64,000 bases of DNA from Parastagonospora avenae f. sp. tritici 18332-5 (GCA_022559985.1 JAFJTR010000043.1:186001-250000), one strand, 5' to 3'. Shown: positions 23,531-36,193, counted from the first letter of the stretch. The notes: generated from the sequence alone by a model not told the origin. A program made the numbers and translations.

Positions 23531-23794
23531 ATGTCAGAGTACAAGGAGCTTCAAGCATTCAGAACGGTCAAGATAGGTACAGAGAAGGGGAAAAGAGAAG
23601 CGCCTTGATTGTGTCATGGGCGGGCATGATTTCGTGCTGAGTACCTGGGGTAGCTCTCCCGCATGTTTGCCTTGTTTGCGCCGGCGCGTGCTCGGCCGTC
23701 TTTCCACCTGGGCAGTTGCATCATCGCTCCCAAGCTCCGAGCTGTCCCAAAACATCGCAAAATCGACAAGACGCGCCAATTGACCGGCACAGCC

Positions 23795-25098
23795 ATGCTA
23801 CGACCGGCTGCCTCGCCCTGGAACACTCTTGCACACCGTACAGCAGCCGCAACTGCACGGCGGACGCCAATTGCCTCGCGCTGCATCAACATCAATGCGA
23901 CAAGCTCTTCCGCTGCGCCATCGCTCGAGCCACAGGTGAACGTCGATGCAGATTCAGTGGCCCCGGCGTCGCCTGGTAGGATTTCACGATGAATGCAAGA
24001 GACCATGTGACTGACACACATGCAGATGCCCGCTTCGAAGTCATCGGCACGCCCTTCTCGCTCCTCTCCGTGTCTCTCTCCGCCTCACAGACGCTCTACA
24101 CCCGCCGGGGGACATTAGTTGGCCTCAGCGGAAAGTCGGAAAACACCTTGTCCACCCTCTCCGTCCTCGAGCCTTTTCGCCGTGCCCCAGTCGGCATCCC
24201 GTTCCTCTACCAGAAAGTCTCCTCCACGAGCCCCGTCACAGCTCTCATTTCGACCAAGTCACCCATCTCGAGTATAGTGTCAGTCAACCTGGATGGAAGG
24301 CAGGACTGGGTCATCAGCCAACGGCAAGCCCTGCTTGCCTGGACTGGCCATACGTTAAAGCTGACGCCACAGTACAACGTCAAGCTAGGGCTGACGAACT
24401 GGGGCAACACATACATCACAGGCAGAGGACTGCTTGCCCTAGCAGGTAGTGGGCAGATATATCAGGTGCAAGTCAAGCCTGGCGAAAGCTATGTTGCGCA
24501 TCCTAGGTAGGCTGCACGTCAACCATGCTGAGACAGAAGCTAATTGCGCCACAGCAACGTAGTGGCATACACCGCCTCCTCGACACCACCACTTCCGTTC
24601 CGTTTCAAGTCGTCCAACATCCGCTTCCAGGTCCCGGATCTCGGTTTCGGCACTTTGGTACAGCGCGTGCGCTTCTTCAGGGAGATGAGCAACACAGCAG
24701 CATGGCGGACACTAGCCACCACATACCACACTCTGAAGACCTTGATGCGGAGAACAGTCTTTGGTGATAGGGTGAGCATTGCATGCACTTTGGACTGTTA
24801 GATGTGCGACACTAACAGGAGCCAGCTCTTCCTCCGCTTTGAAGGTCCCTCCACGTTACTCGTCCAGTCCCGTGCATCGCGTATTAGCGACGTCCTCACA
24901 TTACGAGACGTAAATGAAATCGCAGAAAGTCCACCGGGTGCCGTACAAGACGCAGTAACTCGCAAGATCAAGGCAGAGATCAAGGAAATCGCAGCCACGG
25001 GCACCACACCGCCACTTGCTCCAACAGACGCGTCAGGCACAATCAGAAATGCGACTGTTAAAGGCGGAGAGGCCGAATTCGAGCAAAAGTCAAGCTGA
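23795..25098 (+). CDS. AIM24: Mitochondrial protein Aim24
   Basis: Four exons (introns 23976-24025, 24507-24554, 24772-24825) encode 383 residues. The chosen ATG at 23795 starts MLRPAASPWNTLAHRTAAAT, an amphipathic Arg/Ala-rich mitochondrial presequence; the frame is open upstream but less convincing. The Aim24/TrmB-like beta domain starts at DARFEVIGTPFSLLSVSLS and includes YTRRGTLVGLSG, SIVSVNLDGRQDWVISQ, YITGRGLLALAGSGQIYQV and, across intron 3, TVFGDR joined to LFLRFEGPSTLLVQSRASR. In yeast Aim24 sits in the inner membrane and stabilises MICOS and cristae. The third intron uses the acceptor GAGCCAG rather than the nearer AACAG; only the former keeps the frame. Confidence 0.9.
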
Positions 25099-25567
25099 GG
25101 TGTGCTGTATATGATGTAAAACAATGATACATTTATCTGCATCGACAGCGTGCTATGATTATTTTCAAGCCTCAATGTACATTGCGAGATCTTTTATCGA
25201 ATTCCATGTCAGACCACCCCAGCATGAATGTGTCGCGAAATAAATAGAAAGGGCCGAGCAGTTTGCAAGCCCGACCCGGCCAAAACAATACAGAATAAAA
25301 CCTTGGAACATCCCGGCCGTCCTTGGCGTTACGTCATTCCTGACGAGTGCTAAACTACATGTACCCGTCCAGTCCCGGATGCGACAATTGATCCATCTTA
25401 CCAGCCATACATAGTTACCTGTACATATCTTACTTTCGTGTCGAGATTCGCTCGTTCTCAATTGAGTCAGTCGCTTGAGTCAGTCGCTTCAATTCCTCGC
25501 CTATACGACCCAGTTCCAACAATTTACCAAAAGACCTCACGACCTCACGACCTCACGACCTTCCAAA
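25099..25567. repeat. Leader region with short tandem repeats
   Basis: Before the Arg/Ser-rich gene, a 13-mer (TTGAGTCAGTCGC) occurs twice at 25462-25487. An octamer, GACCTCAC, occurs three times at 25533-25556, ending 11 bases before the ATG. These are simple repeats that may vary in copy number within the 5' leader. Nothing else is recognised in this stretch. Confidence 0.6.
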
Positions 25568-25957
25568 ATGTGCATCATGAAATCCTACGAAACGCGCGGC
25601 CGCACCGTCGTCGAACCCCCTCCACGCCGCGGAAACTTCACCTCCCACGAGCCCGCGGGTGTCATGCGTTTGCCGCGCGAATGGCGCCGGTCTGCATCCT
25701 ACAGCGATGACGGGCGATATGTGGAGTACAGGTGCGTTGAAATCCACTTTTGAATTGTTGCTATGTGAAGTGTTAATGTAATGTTCAGACGCTCCCAGCC
25801 CCGTGTGATTGAATACATCGAGGAGCCGAGGCGAAGCACGCACAGGGCGAGGAGCGTGAGCAGGCGCAGGATTAGTGATGTCGAGGTGAGGAATCCGAGG
25901 GGCAGTATTGTCGATGAGAGGGTTTCAAGGAGGAGTGTTAGTCGGGTTAGGTATTGA
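25568..25957 (+). CDS. Small Arg/Ser-rich basic protein, unknown
   Basis: Two exons (intron 25732-25788, GTGCGT to TTCAG) encode 110 residues. The first exon reads MCIMKSYETRGRTVVEPPPR and ends with SYSDDGRYVEYR. The second is dominated by basic and serine residues (RRSTHRARSVSRRRISDVEV, then VSRRSVSRVRY). There is no signal peptide or membrane segment. RS-like dipeptides could bind RNA or be phosphorylated, but this is inference. The conserved-looking frame across a clean intron and the sharp end of coding-like composition support a real gene. The family is not recognised. Confidence 0.6.
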
Positions 25958-27725
25958 GCAGCGGTACTGGTGGGCAGTTGGGATTAATCTTGCGAGGTGG
26001 AAGTTTAATTGAGTTATGGGAATCTGGATTGAAATGCATATTCTGCATCATTCTGAAAAGATGCCCAAGTTGGAAGTGAGTTGTGCGACAGCATGTCTGG
26101 GAACGGTCGTGTGTCGTGAGGTATAAATTCCCAAATGGAAGGCTAATTGATAACGGAGAGCCTATAAGTCACGAGATCCAACCGTGATATGATTGGTGTG
26201 CTCGCTTGGGGCCAAAACGTCTGTGTTTAGTGTAGGGTCGGAGCTTCTCTAAATCCCCGACAAAGTCTCGGTGAGTTTGCACAGCTATACCTTGTATCCA
26301 GACCAGCACAGCTTTCTTAGTGCATCATGAACTACACTATTCAAGGGTAGCCGAAAATTACTGGATGAGGTAAAGGTTAGCTGCAGGTCATGCTGTACTG
26401 AAAGGGTTGAAAATAGATACCTGGCAGATTGCGGCAGCATATGAGCCAATTGAACCAGCGCCAACGTCCATTTCAATAAGGAGAACGGCAGGCCTAATCG
26501 GCGAGCTCATGCAGAGATGACGAAACATCGTGTCCGTACTTCAGGACTTGCCCAAGTGAGTAGAACGAGCGAGGGGATCAAAAGGCTGCCGCCCCAGAGT
26601 AGCGGCCGTTGGGTGTGTGTATGCATACCTGTGTGGCCGTGCTCGGAGTGAGCCTTACTGTAGCCACCTTATTCCGCGCAGCATAAGGAGCCGCAATGGG
26701 GTGACCGGTACTCGTGTAATGGCTCGGACTCGACGTAATACCATCACGCCTAGACCGTCGGAGTTTTCTGTATCTCGTCTCTAAAGCCAGAGTATGATTG
26801 GATTTGTCTACACAAAGTCTAAGATCGTCAACGGACGCAGAACGATGTCGTCGTTGTCGTTGCGGCAGACGACATGGACCATAACCAAGATTAGCCACAA
26901 CGGCCAGGGTACGGGCCTCACAGCACGTGGAGAACATCTTTCCTATCACCTCAGAGAGAGGTTTGCGCCACTGCGCAGGGCTGAAGGCTGTGCCATGCAT
27001 CCGAACGCCGATCCCGCGCGTTGCAGCGTTCGCTCAAAGATTTTAGGAAGCCTTCGGTCATCCTATTCGGCAACAGATCCACAGGTCAATGCAGTAGCGG
27101 ATGGTGAGGCTGAAGTTGTTGATGAGCCGGTGTGGACATGGATGGAGGTGCTGGGTTCGGGAAGTAGACTAGCGTATTTGGCTCTAGCGTCTTGGCGTTG
27201 TACGGTCACTCAACGTGCTTGCGTACATCCTGCGACCACGAGCTCTTGCCCCTCAGATTGTGCCTACGATGCTGTCCGTCCGGTAAACCAGGATAAAGCT
27301 TCTCTACGGTATTGTGTCCGCATAGTATGGACGGCCTAACACATGCCGCTGCACAATCCTTCCATCGGTTCTTGTTTGCTAGTCCCAAAAAGGATGTATG
27401 CTGCGAGCACGTGAAGCCTCCTGCATATCTTGGGGTCGCAATCCACCGCTCTTCTAGGGGGATGACCAGGACCCAGCCTTATGGTCTAAGCCTCGCCCAC
27501 TGCGCGTACATGGATGCTACCCGAGGAGCGTAACATGGATGGTCATCTTCCGTTTGCTTCGAACAATAGTTCCATTATATTCGACTGACAAGCCTCAACG
27601 ATGAGCGCTCCAAGTCACCACGACTCAATCATCTTGTTTCTTCTTGTTGGACTGGTGTTTTGCACTGGCTGAACTGTAAACGAGTGCGCCTTCGCAAAAT
27701 CCATACACAGAACTGTTGAACGAAT
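25958..27725. other. About 1.8 kb without a supported gene
   Basis: A 181-codon open frame at 26794-27339 on the plus strand has no recognisable domain and uneven composition, and I do not accept it. No repeat or RNA gene was recognised. Confidence 0.5.
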
Positions 27726-29793
27726 ATGGTCGGCGTTCCAAAGAGTACCGGATGCTTTACATGTCGTAAACGGAAGATCAGTGAGTACACCTAGCGCAAA
27801 AATGACTTGATTTTGACTCGATACAGAATGTGGTATGTTTCTCCAGGATTGGACTTCCCAAGATAAACATGGAGTACTAAGCCTGCCCAAGACGAGACAT
27901 GGCCGAGTTGTTTAAATTGCCAGAGGAATAGCAAAGACTGCCCTGGCCCTCCAGCGCGACATACTTTCAAGGACCTAGGTCCTAGACTGGCCGGTACTGA
28001 GCGCACAACTACGAGCAAACATCTTCTCGTCCCAGGTAAGCCTTTCAATAGTACAACGCAGCACTCATTGACAAATCCTATAGCTCAACAATGCAAAAGC
28101 CTGGCTCAGCTCAACGAGAAATATGCCAAAAACGGCTCTGTCGTTCACAGGTTTAGAATCTCTCGGGAGAACAGACCAGTCCAAAAACGACGGCAACAAA
28201 GATCCTTCACCAAAAGCCTGTCTCCACCAAAATCTCCCTTTCTAAGACAACCGTCTCCTTCACAGCACCATGAGCTCGCCCGTGCCTTGATAGCAGCCAC
28301 GACCACTGGAAGTGTTGGAGTTCGCATGTCTGTCTTTGGTCCGTTCATTCGAGAGGTGCCAGCGAGATTAGGCCATAACGCTGCTTTGGATGCTGCAGTA
28401 GCTGTCCTTGTAAATTCACATATCTCGTTGATACAGAAGAAGACAGCGCTGGAAATAGTCAGCCCACAATTGTATCTCCGGGCCATCAGAACACTGCAAA
28501 CCTGTCTTGAGGATGCACAAGAGGGAATGTCGTCGAATACGCTCTGCGCTTCCGTAATACTGAGTCTTGTGGAGGTAAGTCGTCCTTTATCTATTTGGAG
28601 CTCTTCTAATCAGAAATCGCAGGCACTCTCTGGGCCTCGAAAAGGAAACAGATACCTAATCCACGTAGGTGGCGCAGGGCGATTGATGGAATTGCAAGGT
28701 CCGGCGCAATTTCATGACTCGTTCGCAAAAGAGATGTTGCGCTTCAGCAGAGGTGGTGTGGTGAGTTCTCCATATTTTACGATGCGCTTTCAGACATTCC
28801 GATAGCCGCAGTTGCTTTCTTCAAGCTGTCACACACTGATCAATCCGAGCACTCACTGACGTTACTCGATAGATTGTAACTTCCATCTATGAGCGCAAAC
28901 CATGCTTTTTGACTTCTCCGGAATGGCAGTACATTGCTTTTGACAAGACGGGGCTCAGTTTCGACGATGGTCTCAACACAGATCTAGTAAAGTTGATGGC
29001 CGAATTGCCAGCCATACTCAGAGAGCTCCAGGAGGTGAACACTAAGCCCACATTCCAATCTGAGAGCGACACTAGCCACTACAATATCGATCCCAATCTC
29101 GATACCAACCTCAGGTTCGTTGACAACTCTTCAGACAGTTGCCCGTCGCTCGACTTCTCGCCTCATAGCTTTGAGAATCTGGACTACCTGGGTGATCCGC
29201 GATATCTTGGTGCGTCTCCATTCACACAGTCACTTGCAAGGAGTGCCCTGTTTCACCGAGTACAAAGCCTCAAAGACGCGCTTTATGAGCTAGGGTCTTA
29301 CATGAATGAGAGACTGGCCAATGGTTCTACAGCTATCGAGCTGCCATCAATTGAGGCGAACAATCCGATTCCCACTTCATACCACTTCACCAGTTGGCGC
29401 GACATGACAGGTTACAGCTGTTTTTGGTCTCTTCTCATCCTGCTCAACAAAGTCATGATGCGACTCCTGCCGCCTTTCGAACCGCTCACCTACGAACTGC
29501 AATCCGAGTGTCGAGCAGTTGCTTTCGAGATATGCAAAACATGGGAAAATGCATGGTCAAGCAAACCGATCGGCGCGCTACACGCCGGGCTGAGCTTCGT
29601 TGTGGCACATGAGTATTGCGAGCCAGATGTACAAGAATGGGTACTGTCAAGTTTGAACGCTCTATTGGACTATCAAGGCGTGGATACTTTCCGCTGGTCC
29701 GAAGATATAATCACGATGATGAGTGAGAAGCTCGCCGGCGAGGAACCAGGCCTAAGCTTATTACACGCTACGGCAGTAAAACAAGCGTCTTGA
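27726..29793 (+). CDS. Zn2Cys6 transcription factor with fungal-specific regulatory domain
   Basis: Six exons give 584 residues. The zinc cluster is CFTCRKRKIKCDETWPSC, then LNCQRNSKDC, with Cys at 10, 13, 20, 27, 30 and 37. It is split by two introns (27781-27826 and 27833-27891) that leave a 6-nt microexon, AATGTG, at 27827-27832; this microexon carries Cys20. Further introns are at 28036-28083, 28575-28622 and 28761-28872, and all junction phases agree. A C-terminal DUF3468/Fungal_trans_2-type regulatory region follows (RYLIHVGGAGRLMELQGP, KPCFLTSPEWQYIAFDKT, WSLLILLNKVMMRLLPPFE). The last intron (112 bp) is the least certain. A target pathway cannot be inferred from the neighbours. Confidence 0.85.
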
Positions 29794-30442
29794 TCAGGCT
29801 TTTCGAGCCACAGGTCCATGTACTACATTTCAAACACTATGCAGTGTGGAGGGACAGTGACAGGATAGCGGTAGAATCGGACTTGTCCATCGGCGAGGAT
29901 GACCACTATCTTGGGCGTCATCCCTTGAGTCACCAAAGCCCGTCATGTAAGTCAAACCAAGGGGCGTCCTTTGTCCTATTCGTTGGTCGACTGGGCAAAC
30001 CGCTGACCGGTCATGTTCAGCCTCGGCGCCTACTCTGAAGCCACCCAGCGTCTAGATCTGACGACATGAACACTCTGGGACATGCTGCGAGACAGCACTT
30101 GCCTCCTCATGGCAACAAGTCTGAGGTTGTGAGCCGGGCAGTACCAAGAGAGCAAACCACCATCACCAGTTTCCAAAGACACGAATGACAGCGGATTGAC
30201 CCCGATACTCGTCGGTCAGAAAATCATATACATAGTTTCGTCAAGGACGTGCTCTGATTCTCATTCATCTACTTGTGTACCATCATCCCGTTCGTATCTG
30301 TGCTAAAACAATCTGAAGCATAAAGCACCGCCGTATGCATGCTCGCCAACAGAAAAGCCAAAATTTCAGCGCTCAAAGTCTAAATACCAATGTAAAGTAC
30401 GCTATCTATAATCAAAAAAGCACCGCCACCGCCAGCATACCT
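29794..30442. other. Intergenic, nothing recognised
   Basis: The 649 bp between the convergent ends of the regulator and the cupin gene contain no supported frame or repeat. Confidence 0.5.
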
Positions 30443-31176
30443 CTAATCTTCGATCCCACACCGTTTTTTACATTCCGCGCTCCCAATGATGGCACCTGTG
30501 CCCACGGGAGGGATATTTCGGCCGGTGCTCTGGGTGTTCATGCCGTCAGCGCCAAAGCCAGCCTGAATAATGTCTTGCGGCACAGTCCATAGTGCAGGCA
30601 GAACGTTGAGTGTCCCAGTGTCTTCGCTGTTGAGTGCGCTGATCAGTACGACGGGTTCGCAACCTAGTAATGTTAGTAGGCCTACAGTAAGAAGAATTAG
30701 ATCAACATGCCGTTGTTCTGCATCATGTGCAGGCTTCCAGCAGGGAAAATGGTCATCTTCATCGCCGTCAACACCGTCGTTATAGTCCTGACACCGTTTT
30801 CTGCGATCATCCAGGTGGTGGTGCTCCCATTAATCGCAGTCACCAAGTTGGCTGCCCTGGGGTGCAGATGTGGCGGTAACATACCGCAGCCGGCGAGCTT
30901 CAGTATTGAGACAGTCATGCCCTGGGTTGTTAGGGCTGGGAAGCTTGCTGCATCGGCGATGAGGACGGCGCCAGTCAGACTGTTATAATTGGGATGTTCG
31001 TTGAAGTCGTAGACCCAGTCTTTGTCGGAAGCGAGCAGAGCCTGGCGGTCGAAGTTTGAGGCCGCTGCTTTGAGCTTGGCATTGAGTTCTGGGTCGAGTG
31101 TGCGAGATTTAGTGGTGGTTTGCGCAGCCGCAAGGAGGGGAACAGCAGTGATGAAGAAGTAGAGTTTGGTGAACAT
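30443..31176 (-). CDS. Secreted cupin, spherulin-1A / germin-like
   Basis: Two exons encode 228 residues. I chose the Met at 31176 (MFTKLYFFITAVPLLAAAQ) because it begins a clear signal peptide; the frame is open ten codons further. The single cupin domain has the first metal motif PPHLHPRAANL (His at about 103 and 105), with WMIAENGVRT and IFPAGSLHMMQNNG later. The intron at 30664-30710 starts with GC (GCATGT) and ends with CTAG; no GT donor keeps the frame joining MMQNNG to CEPVVLISALNSEDTG. Spherulin-like cupins are extracellular, stress- or differentiation-linked proteins of uncertain enzymatic role. Confidence 0.85.
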
Positions 31177-33100
31177 GGTAACTCTAGTGGATGGCGTGTA
31201 GGACAAAAGGCGGAGAAGATGGAGGGGCAGATATCGGGTATGTGTTGCGTGATGGACTTATCGACACAGACAACAGTAAACCTGATATATGGTTCGAGTC
31301 AGATAGGATTGCTTTGTCGTACACCCTAGCGTCAAAAAGGACACGATAGAGGTGGGTCCGGGGGCGGATCAGATCGTGTTCGCGGGAGATCGGTAAGGTG
31401 GGCAGCAGTAATGGTATGAGATTGGATAGTCAGACGGCTGGCTCAAAGGGTGCCCCTTCACAGAGTACGCATTAGCATCTAGGTTATATATGCTCGGTTC
31501 CAAAAGCAAGGCGTTTGTCAAGATAGCCGAAGAGTTGCATCTGGCTGCTGACCGCTCCGCAATGCTATGGTCTTGTTGTAGGCTTTCAAGCCACTGTTAC
31601 TCTTGCTGGAGGAGGCGCCCTGTTGGCATCGACCAGTAGGTTCCTTGCTTGCTGAGAGTTGCAATGGTGTGTTGTCAGCGCCTCTTCGCTTCAGCCCTGC
31701 AAAAGGTCATGCTTCTTTACTAGAACATTGTATAAAAGCGTCGCAGTTGTCGGGACAAATGTATGCGGCTGTCGGGTATGTGTGTACTGTATGATCCCGT
31801 TCCCGAGATGCACTGCTGGCAAGGTACCTAGGTACATTGATTCCTTGTCTGCCTGGCGAACCTGGTCCGCGGGTACTCATCGGGGTTGAGATGCAGCATC
31901 TGACCACGGCGACACCGACGACCAGGTCGACGTCTGCAGTTCGTCTCGATGTCAGTGAAACGGGAAACCATCGACTGTTTGAGTTTTAGGCCGCGGTAAG
32001 ACAACATGGCTGATCTGGGAGCAGGGTGGTGGTGCATGCAACTCTTTGCGGTAGTAAGTGCGTGATACGCAGCAGCACCTCTCCTGTTTAGACTCAGCAA
32101 TCGCTCTCGCTGGCAGTTGCTCAGTCTTGAGTAACCCAGATGAGAACATTACTAGAAGCGTATAGAAGGTTGTCCGTGCGTAGCTGCGATGCAAGACCGG
32201 TGGCCTTGTATTCCCAGACGTCGGTTCAGACCGCATCCAACGACATTGGACGCTCAGGCCGCACTGACAGCCGCCTTACAGTGCTGCGTTAGGCGCCTCG
32301 TTGACCACTGCGCGCGTGCTGACGCCACAGTAGCGCAACAAAGGGCCGGAGCCTTGCATGAAACATCCAGCCAGTAGGTGACTGTCTTGAAACCAATAAG
32401 CCTGTTGTACTGTCAGAGTACGCAATCGACCAAGCGAGATTCGGGGCCTCAACCGCGACACGAGGTCAGATACGGTCGTCTTCTTTCGAGGCATCAGGTT
32501 TTTGTGGTGGGGTTGTGGCCGCAGGCATAGGCGGCAGTCACTGAGCGAAAAACGCCACAATATCAAAGTACGTGGGACCAGGGTGTATGAATCGGAGAAC
32601 GTGATGGTGGAGTAACACAACATATCGTGCACGTGTGACAGAGTCTTTGTTAGTATGTTGGTGGCTGCCAAGAATGAATGAGTAGTCTCGATTTCTGAGG
32701 CGAATACCCTTGACGAGCGATATTTTCGTTAGCTGTAACAAGATCTGCAACCTCGATGTAAGCGCAGACACTGGCTTTGGGGCGATGTCGATGTTGGACC
32801 AATGCAAGATCGGCGTCTGACTTGCAGTTCACTTCAATGCGACAATTCAGCCCGATCAAGGAATAAGCCGCTCAATTTGTCAATTAATGTGTCGAGGCTG
32901 TGGGCATAAAGGGTCACTACGGGCTCGAGGGAACAACGGGAGACTCTACGGATGCAACACGGTGATTGGCACGGACCACAAACCGAAGACGAAAGTATCA
33001 TGCCGCTTGATGATGTTGCATCCAAGATTTTCCCTAGTGGAGATCAGCCAATTCGAGTCGTGGCTAGACACGCCGGGAGCTATCCGGTATCTTGATTGTG
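31177..33100. other. About 1.9 kb gene-poor DNA
   Basis: Many short overlapping open frames on both strands, none with a recognisable domain. No repeat shared with the window's transposons was noticed. Confidence 0.5.
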
Positions 33101-34983
33101 TCACTCTTGTTTACGCATCAGGTACGACATGATGCCCCAGATGCCACGCATGGCCTCAGTCCGGTCATCCATGTTGAACAGATCAAACCAGCGCGTCCGT
33201 TGTAGCTTCGGCGAGCACCAGTCTGCATCCTTCGGAGGCTGTGTAGGTAGAACTCCGTTGGTGAGGAAATCGAGGTAAGCTGGATGCACGCGCAACCGCA
33301 AGACGCTGACATGATGGTTCAGTGACGACACCATGAAGACCTAGTATGTTTAGCAATCATTATGCCCCTCAAAAGCATGAGTCAACGTACATCGTCCCAC
33401 TCTACGCTTCTATCTTTACCAATTGCTTCGTACGTGACCTTGGGATCCCAAGAGGGTTGGCTGGGTCGAAGGATCTTCCAGACTTCAGCAGGAGTAGGTC
33501 TACGGCGAGTCTTGGATCCATCAGGATTGCGTTGAACTAGCTTCTCTTCGGGCTGCTTAGGTGCATCTTTGATTGACACGTCGCTTGCACCCTGTGCATC
33601 ACCAACTTCGCCTCCAGGTCCACCGCCCCAGCGGGGCTTTTCCGTCCACCACTTACCTTCGCCAGCTCTTTTTTCAGTCTTGCCTTGTCGTGCACGCTCT
33701 TGAGCCAGAAGCAAAAGGCCGCCGAGTTCACGAACAGTGTCGAGCACAGAATCTGCCGCGAGCGTGCCTGTGGCTCCAAAGCCAATGTCTGCTCGACATT
33801 GCATTCCCATGGCTGGACCTTCCATGTAGCCCTGCCGTGCTTTCGTCCTGTCCTGTGGCCCTCTCCAGGCTACTGAGCTCATTCTGACGGGGAAGCGGAC
33901 GTTTTCCATTTTGAGCACGGGAGGACGTCTGTGTCCCGCCAGTGTCACACCAAACGCCCATGCTATTGGCTCAAGGAAAGCTCTCACACAATCGATGCGA
34001 TACTGATCTGGCATCTCTGCACCGTTGCCGATGCGATAGCCACGATAGTAGCCCTTTGATAAGTCGACTGGCTTATCTTGAGCTCCGACGTTTGTCGCCC
34101 AGGGCACCCTTGGTGGGGCAGTCCTGGCGGGCAGCGTCCGACTCAAGTCGGCAGAGGGAGTGTGAATGGGCTGCTTTCCGTGATACGGCGGGGTTACTGT
34201 TGCCTTGGTTACTGCTTCCACCTTTGCTTTCTTCCTGGGCTCTCCTCCATCTCCATTTGGGCTTCGAAGCTCGGGCTCCGTCTTTGTGTCACAGTTGGAG
34301 TTTGTTTCACCTGTCTTTCCCTGCTCACCAGGGGTGGCTTTGACCTCAGAGGAACCTGGTGGTGTTTCGCCGCCGTTTTTGTCGGCTCCTGTGCCGGTCG
34401 ACTGATAGTCGTCCAATGAATTGTCCCAATAGTATGCCATATTATCTAGACCTTCCCAGAACTTACGAAAATGTGCCAGTTTTAAAGGCACTTGGCCTCT
34501 ACTGCCTTTACGACTAAGAGTAGAGAATGCATCGTCATTGTTGAAAAGCAGTTCCCTCGCACGAACGAAAAATTCGTTGTGGTCAGGTTTTCGTCGACCA
34601 TTGCTAAGTAGGGTGACTGCAGATCCCGAGGACATCAACAGGTCTATGTGCTCTGGTGGTCGCAGCCAATCCTTGGGCGGCAAATGCGATGCGCCGTCGG
34701 ACAATGACGACAAAAGTGTTTCGAAGTCGCACTCTGATTGAAACGTGACATTGAGCAGTCGCAGAGTATCTTCAGTGACATCGGCTGGCTTCTTTAGACT
34801 CAAGAAGTGTCGCGATAAAGTCGGCCCCGCACTATCCGTCCAGGAGGATGGGGGTTCACTGATTGAGGGTTGCGGTGGCTTCAAGGACGGAAATGTCATG
34901 GGTACCGGCCTGGCTGGAGGCTGTCTCTTCTTCTTCGTGTCATGTTGCCCAGCGAGTAGGTTACCTGTGTGCAAGGGTGACAA
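33101..34983 (-). CDS. Conserved-looking protein of unknown function, 610 aa
   Basis: Two exons (intron 33341-33390, GTACGT to ACTAG) encode 610 residues. The N-terminal third has ordered text (FLSLKKPADVTEDTLRLLNV, ARELLFNNDDAFSTLSRKG, KFWEGLDNMAYYWDNSLDDY). A Gly/Thr/Lys/Pro-rich linker of about 100 residues includes a basic patch (PRKKAKVEAVTK). The C-terminal part is again ordered (AEMPDQYRIDCVRAFLEPIA, PAEVWKILRPSQPSWDPKV, then EAIGKDRSVEWDD joined to VFMVSSLNHHVSVLRLRVHP). There is no signal peptide or membrane span; the basic patch suggests a nuclear protein. I do not recognise the family. Confidence 0.75.
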
Positions 34984-36143
34984 GGTCAGTTTTGTTTTAT
35001 CGGCACGTGCAGGCTAAACTCCAGGTGAAACATGTGAGTGTTTGTGCGGGTGTCGAGGAACCAAGGCACGAAACATGTAGCTCCTGCCTGCGAACGCGTT
35101 TGCTGAAAAGCAGCCGCGAAAGACAGAAAATCCGGAATATTCCCATGCTCTTCTGGAACCCGAGCGAATCTTGGCGATGTTCAGGAGGCTGAGTATGTGC
35201 AATCGCGGCGTTATTAGAGCATCGACGCGTAGGTAGGATTTGAAGGAAAGTGCGCTTCCGACGTACCGCTGAAGCTGAACATGTTTGCTTCCCTCTGTTG
35301 GGCAAGTTCTGTATCATCTGTCGAGTGGTGGTGGAGGTGTCGAGCTGTGGTGGATTTGTGGATGTCGTCTCCAGGGCATCTGCGGCGCAGATCCTGGGTG
35401 GTGGGTTCGGCACCGTCCTCGCCTGTGCGCTACCGTTTGCTCCTGTTCGCACGCGTTCGCCGCCTCTCCTCAACCGCTATACCGGTGTTGCGCAATTGTC
35501 AGACGTATCAAACCTTCGCATCAAACCTTCGCAACAAACCTTCGCAACAAACCTACTGACAGCTGTCATGCGGCTGCCAGCGTGGGCTTGGCCACTGGAA
35601 TAGCTTTGGGCCTGTCAGGGCACCCAGACCCATTGTCAAAGGACCTCTCCAGGTCATGCAAATCACTAGAGACGCGATCAAACATTGAAAATGACGTCCA
35701 CTCCTCACAGAGGTAGCCGCCTAGCTCGTCCAGACGGGGCAGTATCAGGAGGGCGTTAGTCACGTGTGGCTGGACCAGCGCCAGGCGTCGACGGCCGCTT
35801 GCCCCTCCACAAACCACAACCTCACCTCTCCTGGGCTCGCATCGCGACGACCTCGACAACGCCCTCGCACGTGGCCGCAAGCATGGTTAGCCCACAGCAT
35901 TTGCTCGGCTGAGACGGCCACGGCGGCACTGTGAAGAGCTACGAGGCCACTTGCGCTTCATGTTTGTTGTACGCTGCTCGAAGCGGCACCTGGCACATGC
36001 GGCGTTTCAGACGCGTCCAAGCGCACTTCTTGATGCCAACGGTTGACTACCATCCGGTCCCTCTTCGAACGCCAGCAATCATCTTTCTTTACGATTCTAA
36101 TGTGCAGCATCAAGTAGCGAAAACTTTCATTTCCCAGGTTAAT
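34984..36143. repeat. Divergent intergenic region with a 13-bp tandem repeat
   Basis: Between divergent genes. A 13-mer (TCAAACCTTCGCA / ACAAACCTTCGCA) repeats about 3.6 times at 35508-35554. The open frames across 35250-35716 run through this repeat and show no domain. No other element was recognised. Confidence 0.5.
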
Positions 36144-36193
36144 ATGCTCAAAGCGCCCGCGGCGCTTGCATTTCTTTCTCTCCGTCTCGTTTT

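Noticed and set aside
26794..27339. 181-codon plus-strand open frame in an otherwise empty region
   Set aside because: No domain, uneven composition and no intron or start context; chance length in GC-balanced DNA.
35250..35716. Open frames between the unknown protein and the mucin-like gene
   Set aside because: Three overlapping frames run through a 13-bp repeat and none has a domain.
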